A DNA stretch of 32,793 nt from Beijerinckiaceae bacterium (lineage in GTDB: Bacteria > Bacteroidota > Bacteroidia > Chitinophagales > Chitinophagaceae), in assembly GCA_903970475.1 (NCBI GenBank), contig CAJCIQ010000151.1, positions 1 through 32,793 on the forward strand. Direction: 5' to 3'. Positions 19,584-27,635 of this stretch are shown one piece after another. Every line of letters begins with the position of its first letter. Position 1 is the stretch's first letter. The notes beneath the pieces are model-generated. The model ran no database searches. It was not told where the DNA came from and worked only from the letters and a program-made list of their open reading frames with translations. A program made the position numbers and the translations under genes.

Positions 19584-21947
19584 ATGCTGAAAAACTTTCT
19601 AAAGGTTGCTATTAGGAACCTTCTGCGCCGACCGGGCTTTTCGGCCCTAAATATCCTTGGATTGACGATAGGCATGACGAGCGCCTTGTTAATCCTGTTA
19701 TGGGTTCATAATGAATGGACCTTTGACAAGTACTACCCCAATGCCGGCAGGCTCTATGTGGTATACAACAAGGACAAGTGGACCGATGATACGGTTTGCT
19801 GGAATGCCACCCCCAAAATCATGGGTACCTACCTCAAAGCGGAGCTACCTCAAGTGGAAAAGGCCTCCCGGGTAAACTGGAGCCCTTCGATTTTATTTAC
19901 CGTAGGAGAAAAGAAGCTCAATATCAACGGGACCATGGTGGACCCCGATTTCCTGGATATGTTCAGCGTTCCTTTTGTAGAAGGAGACCATAACACAGCC
20001 CTCAACAATCCCAATTCCCTGGTCATCACAGAAAAATTGGCCCATAAGCTCTTTGACGATGCCGATCCCATGGGAAAAGCGGTCAAGCTGGACAACAAAT
20101 ACAACTTTACCGTAACGGGCGTCATCAAAGACTTTCCCAATAATAGTTCCTTCAACTATGAGTTTTCGGCGCCTTGGTCCTTCGTCGTGACCAAAGGAGA
20201 TATGGATAGCTCATGGGGCAATAACTCTACCAGGAACTATGTCATGGTGAAACAAAACGTCAGCATAGACCAGCTCAATGCAAACATCCACAACCTGATC
20301 AAAAAGCATGATGGTCCTACACAAACCGAAGTGCAATTTGTATATCCTTTCTCCAAGATGCATCTCTATGGTCGCTTTGAGCATGGAAAACCGGACGGAG
20401 GACGCATCAGCCTGGTGAGGTCCTTTTTCTGGATTGCCATATTCATCTTGGTCATTGCCTGTATCAACTTCATGAACCTTTCCACTGCCAGAAGTGAACG
20501 CAGGGCTAAGGAAGTGGGTATAAGAAAAACAGTGGGTGCCCTTAAAGGCTCCCTGATAGCTCAGTTCCTTTCTGAGTCCTTGATCATAGCCTTCATTGCA
20601 GGTGTAGTATCATTGATCCTGGCTTATGCATTACTCAATCCCTTCAATGACCTTATACAAAAACAACTGACATTAGGACTAAACAATCCTTTGTTCTGGG
20701 TTTTCTTCCTTGGATTTATCATAGTGACCGGATTACTGGCCGGGAGTTATCCCGCTTTTTTCCTGAGCCGTTTTCAACCTGTACAAGTATTAAAAGGCGC
20801 CTTTAAAAAGGTCAATGCCCTGGTCACCCCCAGAAAAATCCTGGTGGTATTTCAGTTCACCATAGCCATCCTGCTGATCATCTGCACACTGATAGTGGTC
20901 AAGCAATTGAAGTACGCTCAGGACAGGGAAACAGGCTATGATAAGGGAAATCTTATTTATGTAGCCTTGCAAGGTACCCTAACAGAGAAACATGACCTTA
21001 TCCGCAGCCAACTGCTCAGTGAAGGGGTAGCCACCTCCGTGAGCGTGACCAGTTCCCCCATTTCCCAGAGCTGGAGCAATACCTGGGGCTTCGGATGGGC
21101 AGGCAAACCAACGGGCGATAAGACCATCATCAACAGTTTCTGTGCAGACAGCCATATTGCCCAGACTACAGGTATGAAAATTATGGAGGGCAGGGACCTT
21201 GACCTGGCGGCTTATCCGTCAGACTCTACCTCCTGTATCCTGAACGAGTCTGCCGTCAAGGCGATGAGATTTAAACAACCCATAGGCCAGGTCGTTACCA
21301 ACGGCGACACCAAATTCACCGTCGTAGGCGTAGTCAAGGACTTCATTATAGAAGACCCCTTCCAACCCATACGGCCCATGGTGATAGAAGGTCCAAAATA
21401 TCAATGGTTCAACATCATCCATATCAAACTCAATCCAGCACATTCCACCCAGGACAATCTCGACAAAATAAAAAAGATATTTACCCAGTATAATCCTGAT
21501 TATCCTTTTGAATACACCTTCGTAGACGCGGAATACGCCACGAAGTTCAGTGACGAAAAGACTACCGCTACCCTGGCTGGATTGTTTGCCGGCTTAACCA
21601 TATTCATCTCCTGCCTGGGCCTGTTCGGACTGGCTGCCTATATGGCTGAAAACAGGATCAAGGAAATTGGTGTTAGAAAAGTATTGGGTGCTTCCATCAT
21701 GGGTATTACCACCATGCTGTCCATAGACTTCCTTTGGCTGGTGCTCATTTCTATCGTCATATCCGTGCCCATTGCCTGGTATTCCATGGATAAATGGCTG
21801 GAAAATTATAAGTTCCGCATTTCCATCAGCGCCTGGATTTTCGTTCTGGCCGGCCTGACGGCCGTTATTATTTCCCTGGCCACGGTAAGTTATCAGGCCA
21901 TCAAAGCTGCCCTGGCTAATCCCATAAAAAGCTTGCGCTCGGAGTAG
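19584..21947 (+). CDS. FtsX/MacB-type ABC transporter permease
   Basis: This 787-residue protein begins MLKNFLKVAIRNLLRRPGFS, typical of the Bacteroidota FtsX-type permeases. It has TM1 at about residues 19-41, a MacB-like periplasmic domain, an FtsX core with TM segments near 280-300 (FFWIAIFILVIACINFMNLS), 329-352 and 370-392, another TM near 419-440, a second periplasmic domain, and a C-terminal FtsX core (from about 663) with RIKEIGVRKVLGAS and the family-typical ending KAALANPIKSLRSE. Such proteins act in export or in mechanotransmission with an ATPase partner; no ATPase gene is in this window. It lies 150 bp after the kinase with its own upstream sites, so it may have its own promoter. 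It is intact, unlike the paralogue at 14505-16963. Confidence 0.95.
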   Translation: MLKNFLKVAIRNLLRRPGFSALNILGLTIGMTSALLILLWVHNEWTFDKYYPNAGRLYVVYNKDKWTDDTVCWNATPKIMGTYLKAELPQVEKASRVNWSPSILFTVGEKKLNINGTMVDPDFLDMFSVPFVEGDHNTALNNPNSLVITEKLAHKLFDDADPMGKAVKLDNKYNFTVTGVIKDFPNNSSFNYEFSAPWSFVVTKGDMDSSWGNNSTRNYVMVKQNVSIDQLNANIHNLIKKHDGPTQTEVQFVYPFSKMHLYGRFEHGKPDGGRISLVRSFFWIAIFILVIACINFMNLSTARSERRAKEVGIRKTVGALKGSLIAQFLSESLIIAFIAGVVSLILAYALLNPFNDLIQKQLTLGLNNPLFWVFFLGFIIVTGLLAGSYPAFFLSRFQPVQVLKGAFKKVNALVTPRKILVVFQFTIAILLIICTLIVVKQLKYAQDRETGYDKGNLIYVALQGTLTEKHDLIRSQLLSEGVATSVSVTSSPISQSWSNTWGFGWAGKPTGDKTIINSFCADSHIAQTTGMKIMEGRDLDLAAYPSDSTSCILNESAVKAMRFKQPIGQVVTNGDTKFTVVGVVKDFIIEDPFQPIRPMVIEGPKYQWFNIIHIKLNPAHSTQDNLDKIKKIFTQYNPDYPFEYTFVDAEYATKFSDEKTTATLAGLFAGLTIFISCLGLFGLAAYMAENRIKEIGVRKVLGASIMGITTMLSIDFLWLVLISIVISVPIAWYSMDKWLENYKFRISISAWIFVLAGLTAVIISLATVSYQAIKAALANPIKSLRSE

Positions 21948-21977
21948 CGCGATTACCAACACCAATACTAACTGTAG

Positions 21978-22007
21978 GGCGGGCCCATAGAGGCTCGCCT
22001 TTTTTTT
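21978..22007 (+). terminator. Intrinsic terminator after the FtsX-type permease
   Basis: GGCGGGCC (21978-21985) pairs with GGCTCGCC (21992-21999), 8 bp with one G-T pair and a 6-nt loop, followed by eight T. It lies 31 bp after the permease stop. Confidence 0.85.
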
Positions 22008-22044
22008 CTAATAATTTTCTAATATTTTTCTAAGATTAACCTAA
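22004..22044 (+). promoter_or_regulatory. Four direct CTAA repeats with 11-bp phasing (candidate OmpR-family regulator site)
   Basis: TTTTCTAA occurs at 22004, 22015 and 22026, and TAACCTAA at 22037, each exactly 11 bp after the last. Direct repeats on one face of the helix are the usual binding pattern of OmpR/PhoP-family regulators. The block ends 22 bp before the -7 box at 22067, a position suited to activation. Confidence 0.6.
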
Positions 22045-22066
22045 CATGGAATCAGGGCTTGAGAAG

Positions 22067-22074
22067 TACCTTTG
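22067..22074 (+). promoter_or_regulatory. Bacteroidota-type -7 box (TACCTTTG) of the mgtA operon
   Basis: TACCTTTG matches TAnnTTTG exactly. Transcription would start near 22080, giving a 5' leader of about 130 nt before the ATPase start at 22210. A good -33 TTG is not evident, in line with an activator-dependent promoter. Confidence 0.6.
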
Positions 22075-22078
22075 CGCT

Positions 22079-22212
22079 GCAAACAGTTCATTAACTGTTT
22101 GCACCTTTTTATGGACTATCACAGTTGCCCCCGGCAGCCATTTACGTAACCCCCGTCCATTCGGATAGCTCCCTTGGCTCCCGTATGAACGGGAATTAAA
22201 CCAGGAGCTATG
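22079..22212 (+). promoter_or_regulatory. Structured 5' leader of the mgtA-like gene
   Basis: Three elements are visible. Hairpin 1: GCAAACAGTT (22079-22088) pairs perfectly with AACTGTTTGC (22093-22102), a 10-bp stem with a 4-nt loop, followed by ACC and five T. Next is a 12-codon ORF at 22111-22149. Hairpin 2: ATAGCTCC (22165-22172) pairs with GGAGCTAT (22204-22211), with TGG/CCA extending the stem inward, so the purine-rich GGAG and two bases of the start codon are buried. Inside it CCCGT (22180-22184) pairs with ACGGG (22189-22193), which could instead pair with CCCGT at 22152-22156. Alternative folds are therefore possible. Confidence 0.5.
22111..22149 (+). CDS. Possible 12-codon leader peptide upstream of mgtA
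   Basis: ATG at 22111 to TAA at 22147-22149 encodes MDYHSCPRQPFT, with Pro at positions 7 and 10. It begins directly after the T-run of hairpin 1 and ends before the start-covering hairpin. Enteric mgtA genes are controlled by a Pro-containing leader peptide (MgtL). There is no sequence likeness and no clear ribosome-binding site here, so this rests on position only. Confidence 0.25.
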   Translation: MDYHSCPRQPFT

Positions 22213-24927
22213 ATTACCCAGGTTAAAGACGTTAGAGAACGTATCAAGAACCGTTTCATGCCCGGATCAAACACGCCCGTCGTTGATCCTGTGCTGGCCC
22301 GGCTCAATGATTTGGCAACCCTTCCCACCGAAGAGATTTATCATGCCCTGGATGCGGACCCCCGGGGTCTTTCGCAAAACGTTGCTGAAGAGCGCGTTAC
22401 TGAATATGGAGCCAATGAAGTGCACCACGAAAAAGCCCCTTCCTGGTTTACCCAGCTCCTCCAATCTTTTGTAAACCCCTTCATCGGCATTTTGATCGTC
22501 ATTGCCCTTGTCTCGATGATCATGGACGTATGGATGGCGCCTCCGGGACAAGCCGATTACAAAACCGTGATTGTGGTGTCTGTGATGGTGATGGTGAGCT
22601 CACTGCTGCGTTTTTTCCAGGAATTCAGGAGCAACCGCGCAGCGGAAGCCCTGAAAAGCATGGTCAAAACCACGGCCACCGTAGAAAGAAGGGAGGAAGA
22701 AGAAGAACCCAAAAGGCATGAAGTAGATATAAAGGACCTGGTTCCGGGAGACATCATTCTGCTATCTGCCGGAGACATGATTCCCGCTGATAGCCGCATC
22801 ATCCTATCCAAAGACTTGTTCCTTAGCCAGGCCATGTTGACGGGAGAATCTCTCCCTGTGGAAAAGAAAGAATGTACCCCCGGGGATGTCGCTTCTCCCC
22901 TGGAGCTGGAAAACATCTGCTTCATGGGCACCAACGTGGTCAGTGGTACGGCAAGGGCCATTGTTGTTTCTACCGGTAACCTCACTTATTTTGGATCCAT
23001 CTCCAAAGCCCTCACCGGAAAACGCGCTGAGACCAGCTTCGACAAGGGCATTAACAAGGTGTCCTGGCTGCTGATAAAGTTCATGCTGGTGATGGTTCCC
23101 CTGGTATTTTTAATCAACGGATTGACCAAACACAACTGGATGGAGGCCCTCCTGTTTGGGATATCCGTTGCCGTGGGTCTTACCCCTGAAATGTTGCCCA
23201 TGATTGTGACCGCCAACCTCGCTAAGGGAGCCGTCAACATGAGTAAGCGTAAGGTCATCGTTAAACGTCTCAACGCCATTCAGAACATAGGCGCCATGAA
23301 TATCCTTTGCACGGATAAGACCGGCACCCTGACCATGGACAAAATCGTCCTCCAGAAACACCTCAATGTATTTGGGGACGACGACGATGAAGTCATGAAA
23401 TGGGCTTACCTCAACAGCTTCCACCAAACCGGTTTGAAAAACCTCTTGGACGTAGCCGTGCTGGAACACGCAGAAGAAGTACACGACTACCTGAAGGCAG
23501 AAGACTTCAAGAAAATCGATGAAATCCCCTTCGACTTCAACCGCAGGCGCATGTCCGTCATCTTAGAGCAGAAGAGCCACAGGCAACTGTTGATCTGCAA
23601 AGGTGCGGTAGAGGAAGTACTGGACCTGTGCAGCCATGCCTTTGATCCGGGAGACGACCATGAATTGCATATAGAAACGGACCTGGTTGTTCCCATGGAT
23701 GCCCGCATGAGGGAAGCCGTGCTCAAGACCTCCAGGAAAATGAATGAAGAAGGATTGAGGGTACTCCTGGTAGCCATCAAGGAATTTGAAGAACGCCCCC
23801 TGACCTACTCCGTTAGTGACGAATCCAATATGATCCTCACCGGCTTCATTGGGTTCCTGGATCCCGCCAAGCCTTCTGCCAAACCTTCCATTGAAGCCTT
23901 GCAAGGGTTGGGTATCCATATCAAAGTACTCACCGGGGACAACGAAATCGTTACCAAAAAAATCTGTAGGGATGTCGGCATCCCCTTCCAGCATATCTTA
24001 TTGGGCGCCGACCTGGATGCCATGGGCGATGAAGACCTGGCTACTGCCCTGGATGGGGTTTCGATACTGGCCAAACTCAGTCCCACCCAAAAATCCAGGG
24101 TCATCCGCGTGTTGCAAGGGGTGGGGCATACCGTTGGCTTCATGGGAGATGGCATCAATGATGCTGCCGCCTTGCGGGATGCAGACGTCGGTATATCTGT
24201 GGATACAGCCGTGGATATCGCCAAAGAAAGCGCTGACATCATCTTGCTGGAAAAGGACCTCATGGTATTGCGTAAAGGAGTGATATACGGAAGGCGCACG
24301 TTTGGCAACATCATTAAGTATATCAAAATGACCGCATCCTCCAACTTCGGAAACATGTTTTCCATGCTGGGAGCGAGTGCTTTATTCCCCTTCCTGCCCA
24401 TGCTGCCCATACAAATCCTGGTGCAGAACCTGCTCTATGATTTCTCCCAGACCTCCATTCCCTGGGACCGCATGGATAAAGAATATATTGAAGCACCGAA
24501 GAAATGGGACGCCTCCGGCATTGCCCGGTTCATGATCTGGATTGGCCCCACGTCTTCCATCTTCGACTATGCTACCTTCGCCCTGATGTACTTCCTGTTC
24601 AAAGCCAACGCACCGGAACATCAAGCCCTGTTTCAAACCGGTTGGTTCGTGGAAGGTTTGCTCTCTCAAACCCTGATTGTGCACCTGATACGGACCAGGA
24701 AAATACCTTTCATCCAGAGCTGGGCAACGGCTCCTGTACTGGCCCTGACCACCCTGATCATGGCTATAGGCATCTTCCTGCCCTTCTCCCCCCTGGCACC
24801 GGCCCTGAAAATGGTACCGCTGCCCTTGAGTTATTTCCCCTGGCTGTTCGGAATTTTGTTCGCTTATTGTTTGTTGACCCAGGCAGTGAAAACCTGGTTC
24901 ATCAGGAAATTTGATCAATGGTTGTAA
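22210..24927 (+). CDS. mgtA: Magnesium-translocating-type P-type ATPase (MgtA-like, P3B)
   Basis: A 905-residue inner-membrane P-type ATPase, the usual length of MgtA/MgtB. Visible motifs are the cation ATPase N-terminus (YHALDADPRGLS...EYGANEV), the actuator motif TGES at residue 211, the phosphorylated Asp369 in CTDKTGTLT, the nucleotide-binding KGAVEEV, TGDN in the P domain, and GDGINDAAALRDADVGIS from residue 646. M4 contains the SVAVGLTPEMLPMIV sequence characteristic of the MgtA class rather than Ca or heavy-metal pumps. The C-terminal helices include NLLYDFSQTSIPWDRMDKE, also typical of MgtA. By family it imports Mg2+ from the periplasm using ATP. The OprB-like porin gene follows 33 bp later. 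The upstream repeats, -7 box and leader suggest layered control. Confidence 0.93.
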   Translation: MITQVKDVRERIKNRFMPGSNTPVVDPVLARLNDLATLPTEEIYHALDADPRGLSQNVAEERVTEYGANEVHHEKAPSWFTQLLQSFVNPFIGILIVIALVSMIMDVWMAPPGQADYKTVIVVSVMVMVSSLLRFFQEFRSNRAAEALKSMVKTTATVERREEEEEPKRHEVDIKDLVPGDIILLSAGDMIPADSRIILSKDLFLSQAMLTGESLPVEKKECTPGDVASPLELENICFMGTNVVSGTARAIVVSTGNLTYFGSISKALTGKRAETSFDKGINKVSWLLIKFMLVMVPLVFLINGLTKHNWMEALLFGISVAVGLTPEMLPMIVTANLAKGAVNMSKRKVIVKRLNAIQNIGAMNILCTDKTGTLTMDKIVLQKHLNVFGDDDDEVMKWAYLNSFHQTGLKNLLDVAVLEHAEEVHDYLKAEDFKKIDEIPFDFNRRRMSVILEQKSHRQLLICKGAVEEVLDLCSHAFDPGDDHELHIETDLVVPMDARMREAVLKTSRKMNEEGLRVLLVAIKEFEERPLTYSVSDESNMILTGFIGFLDPAKPSAKPSIEALQGLGIHIKVLTGDNEIVTKKICRDVGIPFQHILLGADLDAMGDEDLATALDGVSILAKLSPTQKSRVIRVLQGVGHTVGFMGDGINDAAALRDADVGISVDTAVDIAKESADIILLEKDLMVLRKGVIYGRRTFGNIIKYIKMTASSNFGNMFSMLGASALFPFLPMLPIQILVQNLLYDFSQTSIPWDRMDKEYIEAPKKWDASGIARFMIWIGPTSSIFDYATFALMYFLFKANAPEHQALFQTGWFVEGLLSQTLIVHLIRTRKIPFIQSWATAPVLALTTLIMAIGIFLPFSPLAPALKMVPLPLSYFPWLFGILFAYCLLTQAVKTWFIRKFDQWL

Positions 24928-24960
24928 TTTGAATCGGATCACCACTTAAAGAACTGGATT

Positions 24961-26388
24961 ATGACTTATAAGGCCCTGCTGCTGCTCACCCTTATATTGC
25001 TTAATGGATCAATTTTGGGAAAAACACAGTCCTTAAAGGACAGTGCGACCCGTATGCCCGGCATCAGTCAGTCCAGCACGGACACTACGGAAGGGCAAGG
25101 CACTACCAGTAAAAAAGGAGGGAACTTTAATCCCTGGAGCGTCCACTATCAGCTCACCATCATATCCATGTCCCATCCCGGATTCCATGCTGATTACTCC
25201 GGCAGGAACTCATTGGTGGATACGGCAGAAAACGGATTAACTTCCTTGACCACCACTGCCTACATTGGTAGAAGCTTATGGAAAGGCGCCCATATTTACT
25301 TTAACCCTGAAGTGGCTGGAGGCAAAGGATTCAGTGGTACTACCGGTATGGCGGCCTTTCCCAACGGAGAAATATACAGGGTAGGCAATCCTACCCCCAC
25401 CCTTTATGTGGCCAGGGCCTATCTGCAACAAGATATACCCCTGGGTCACCATGGCTATACCAAAGTGGAGGATGATGTCAACCAGGTAGAAGGTATGGTT
25501 CCTGATTCCAGGATCACCCTGAGCGCAGGTAAATTTTCCCTGGATGATTTCTACGACGATAACGCCTTTAGCCACGACGCCCGCAGCCAGTTTATGAACT
25601 GGGCCCTGATGAGTAACGGGGCCTGGGATTATCCAGCCAACGTGCGCGGTTATACATTAGGGCTAGTCGCCGAGCTCATAAAACCTTCCTGGGCCGTGCG
25701 CATGAGTATGGTACAGGAACCCAATATGGCCAATGGTCCCGACCTGGATCCCGAAATCTTCAAGGCTTATGGCCTGACAGCAGAAGGAGAAAAGTCCTGG
25801 CATATCGGTGGGCTGGCCGGCACTGCTCGTTTGTTATTAACACTCGATAAAAGCAGGGCTCCTACTTACAAGGAAGCCATTACTGCCGCCAAAGAGGGCG
25901 ATTCCACCCTGGTATATGTATTGGAAGGTTCCGTCAAAGGCCAATACTTTCATGGCTACAAATATGGGGCAGGACTTAGTGTAGAACAAAATCTCTCCGA
26001 TATAGTAGGCGTATTCTTAAGGGCAGGTTGGAACGATGGAAAAACGGGCACCTGGGCCTTTACCGAAATCGACCAGACCCTCAGTGGAGGCGTTCAGGTC
26101 ACCGGCAAAAAATGGAAAAGGCCAGACGACGTAGTAGGTGGTGCCTTCGTGATCAGCGGACTCAGCGCCGATCACCGCAGCTTCCTGGAGCAAGGTTTCT
26201 ATGGATACATCATCGGGGACGGAGCCCTCAACTATGGCCATGAAGGTGTATTGGAGTTCTACTATAAGGCCAGGCTATTCCCACATATGTACCTGAGCGC
26301 TGATTATCAGTTCTGTGCCAACCCGGCATTCAATAGGGACCGTGGGCCGGTTAACGTCTACGGGTTCCGCGGGCATATTGAGTTTTAA
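24961..26388 (+). CDS. OprB-like carbohydrate-selective porin, cotranscribed with mgtA
   Basis: A 475-residue outer-membrane protein with a signal peptide (MTYKALLLLTLILLNGSILG) and a disordered Ser/Thr-rich stretch to about residue 50. The following barrel sequence has the OprB-type features: WSVHYQLTIISMSHPGFHADY near the start, AYIGRSLWKGAHIYFNPEVAGGKG, LSAGKFSLDDFYDDNAFSHDARSQFMNWALM, and the final strand NVYGFRGHIEF ending in Phe. OprB homologues pass sugars or other small solutes. Its place 33 bp behind an MgtA-type pump, with a terminator 30 bp after its stop, argues that it supplies the pump with solute in the periplasm; which solute is not shown by the sequence. Confidence 0.88.
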   Translation: MTYKALLLLTLILLNGSILGKTQSLKDSATRMPGISQSSTDTTEGQGTTSKKGGNFNPWSVHYQLTIISMSHPGFHADYSGRNSLVDTAENGLTSLTTTAYIGRSLWKGAHIYFNPEVAGGKGFSGTTGMAAFPNGEIYRVGNPTPTLYVARAYLQQDIPLGHHGYTKVEDDVNQVEGMVPDSRITLSAGKFSLDDFYDDNAFSHDARSQFMNWALMSNGAWDYPANVRGYTLGLVAELIKPSWAVRMSMVQEPNMANGPDLDPEIFKAYGLTAEGEKSWHIGGLAGTARLLLTLDKSRAPTYKEAITAAKEGDSTLVYVLEGSVKGQYFHGYKYGAGLSVEQNLSDIVGVFLRAGWNDGKTGTWAFTEIDQTLSGGVQVTGKKWKRPDDVVGGAFVISGLSADHRSFLEQGFYGYIIGDGALNYGHEGVLEFYYKARLFPHMYLSADYQFCANPAFNRDRGPVNVYGFRGHIEF

Positions 26389-26417
26389 TTTCTTCTTCTC
26401 ATGCCCCCAGGGCGTGC

Positions 26418-26453
26418 AGACACCCTGCCGACAAAGGTGTCTAATGTTTTTTT
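26418..26453 (+). terminator. Intrinsic terminator of the mgtA-porin operon
   Basis: AGACACC (26418-26424) pairs with GGTGTCT (26436-26442), a 7-bp stem with an 11-nt loop, followed by AATG and seven T (26447-26453). Confidence 0.75.
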
Positions 26454-26494
26454 GGCAAACCCCTAACACGGCGTCTGCAAAATCTCCTTACTTT

Positions 26495-26523
26495 TATACT
26501 GTAATATTTATTATTACAGTATA
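26495..26523. promoter_or_regulatory. Perfect 12-bp-arm palindrome, probable Rrf2 operator
   Basis: TATACTGTAATA (26495-26506) and TATTACAGTATA (26512-26523) are exact inverted copies with a 5-nt spacer. The site lies 30 bp before the Rrf2-family gene and is AT-rich like many dimeric winged-helix regulator sites, so autoregulation is likely. Confidence 0.7.
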
Positions 26524-26530
26524 ACCGACC

Positions 26531-26557
26531 GGAGGATCCGGAATGCCCAAACGATGA
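26531..26557 (+). promoter_or_regulatory. Strong ribosome-binding site and 4-codon ORF overlapping the Rrf2 gene start
   Basis: GGAGG (26531-26535) stands 7 nt before ATG at 26543, which opens the tiny ORF MPKR whose TGA overlaps the Rrf2 start as ATGA (26554-26557). The Rrf2 ATG itself is 18 nt from the GGAGG, too far for normal spacing, so translation may be coupled. If the start were elsewhere the mini-ORF would be chance. Confidence 0.35.
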
Positions 26558-26964
26558 CAGACACCCGTTTTTCCCTGGTCATTCATATCCTGACCTTACT
26601 GGCAGATAGCCCTGAGGTATTTGTCCCTTCTGACCTTATTGCCGGTTCGATAGGCATGCACCCTGTATTGGTTCGTAAGGAGCTGGTCCAATTACGGGAG
26701 CGTAAGCTGATCCTCAGTAAAGAAGGAAAAGGTGGTGGGAGTAAACTGGCCCAACCAGCGGACAAAATCCTGCTGTCAGATATTTATAAAGCCATACGGG
26801 AACAGGGTCCGTTGGGGATAAACAAACACGAGCCCAATCCGGATTGCCCCGTAGGCAAACAAATTAAAAACCATTTAGCCAGCCTCTATGAGGAGGCCGA
26901 GGCGGCTATGATCAAAAGCCTGGGCAAACAAACCTTGGCTGGTTTCCTCACATTATTTCATTAA
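26554..26964 (+). CDS. Rrf2-family transcriptional regulator (YwnA-like)
   Basis: A 136-residue winged-helix regulator. The N-terminus (TRFSLVIHILTLLADSP, then PSDLIAGSIGMHPVLVRKELVQL) is the Rrf2 helix-turn-helix, followed by the wing (RKLILSKEGKGGGSKLAQPADKI) and the dimerisation helix (YKAIREQG...LASLYEEAEAAMIKSL). Only one Cys is present (PDCPVG), so it lacks the three-Cys iron-sulfur cluster site of IscR/NsrR and resembles the YwnA/CymR-like branch. The next gene, 11 bp later, encodes a YwnB-like protein, the same pair as ywnA-ywnB in Bacillus. It probably represses this operon through the palindrome at 26495-26523; the signal is unknown. Confidence 0.92.
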   Translation: MTDTRFSLVIHILTLLADSPEVFVPSDLIAGSIGMHPVLVRKELVQLRERKLILSKEGKGGGSKLAQPADKILLSDIYKAIREQGPLGINKHEPNPDCPVGKQIKNHLASLYEEAEAAMIKSLGKQTLAGFLTLFH

Positions 26965-26975
26965 CCATCATTGAT

Positions 26976-27635
26976 ATGAGCACACAACAAAAAAAGATTG
27001 CCATTGTAGGCGCTTCGGGTTTCGTTGGAAAAGCCCTCACTGTAGAGGCCCTTCGAAGGGGTTATACGGTAACAGCCATTGTCAGGAACCCAGAAAAGAT
27101 GCTTATACAGAATCCTCACCTGCACGTAGTTAAAGGGGATGCCCTGGATGAAAAGGAATTGGCGCCCTTGCTAAAAGGGCAGGATGCCGTCCTGAGCGCT
27201 TATAATGCAGGATGGGACAATCCTGAATTGTATGAAACCTTCCTTAAAGGTTCTCAAACCATACAGGCAGCCACCAAGGCCGCTGGTGTCAAACGTTATT
27301 TGGTGGTGGGAGGAGCAGGCAGTCTGGAAATTGCACCTGGCGTGCAATTGGTGGACACGCCCGAGTTCCCTGCACAGTGGAAAACAGGGGCTACTTCTGC
27401 CAGAGATTACCTCAATGTACTCAAGAAAGAAAAAGACCTGGAATGGACCTTCCTGAGCCCTGCCATCATGCTGAAACCTGGTACACGCACCGGAAAATAT
27501 CGCACAGCCAAGGACAATCCGGTATTTGATGAGAACAAAGAGAGCCATATATCGGTGGAGGACCTGGCTGTTGCCTTGCTGGATGCGCTGGATCAGCATC
27601 TGCATGTCCGTGAACGCTTTACCATCGGTTACTAG
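26976..27635 (+). CDS. NAD(P)-binding atypical SDR protein (YwnB-like)
   Basis: A 219-residue Rossmann-fold protein. The nucleotide-binding motif GASGFVG follows the first strand (KKIAIVGASGFVGKAL), with further family features in GDALDEKELAPLLKGQDAVLSAYN, KRYLVVGGAGSLEI and the WTFLSPAIMLKPGTRTGKYR segment. It belongs with NmrA-like/atypical SDR NAD(P)H-binding proteins; the classic YxxxK catalytic pair is not evident. It is translated 11 bp after the Rrf2 regulator and is probably its main target. Substrate unknown; a role in redox or electrophile stress is often assumed for this pair. Confidence 0.92.
   Translation: MSTQQKKIAIVGASGFVGKALTVEALRRGYTVTAIVRNPEKMLIQNPHLHVVKGDALDEKELAPLLKGQDAVLSAYNAGWDNPELYETFLKGSQTIQAATKAAGVKRYLVVGGAGSLEIAPGVQLVDTPEFPAQWKTGATSARDYLNVLKKEKDLEWTFLSPAIMLKPGTRTGKYRTAKDNPVFDENKESHISVEDLAVALLDALDQHLHVRERFTIGY

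Noticed and set aside
22075-22209. Known M-box (ykoK) Mg2+ riboswitch in the mgtA leader
   Set aside because: The leader is too short and lacks the conserved M-box core as far as can be judged by eye; it is reported only as an unclassified structured leader.
22557-24945. Long antisense ORFs opposite the P-type ATPase and in its other plus frames
   Set aside because: The ATPase frame has every catalytic motif; the others reflect codon bias of a GC-richer gene.
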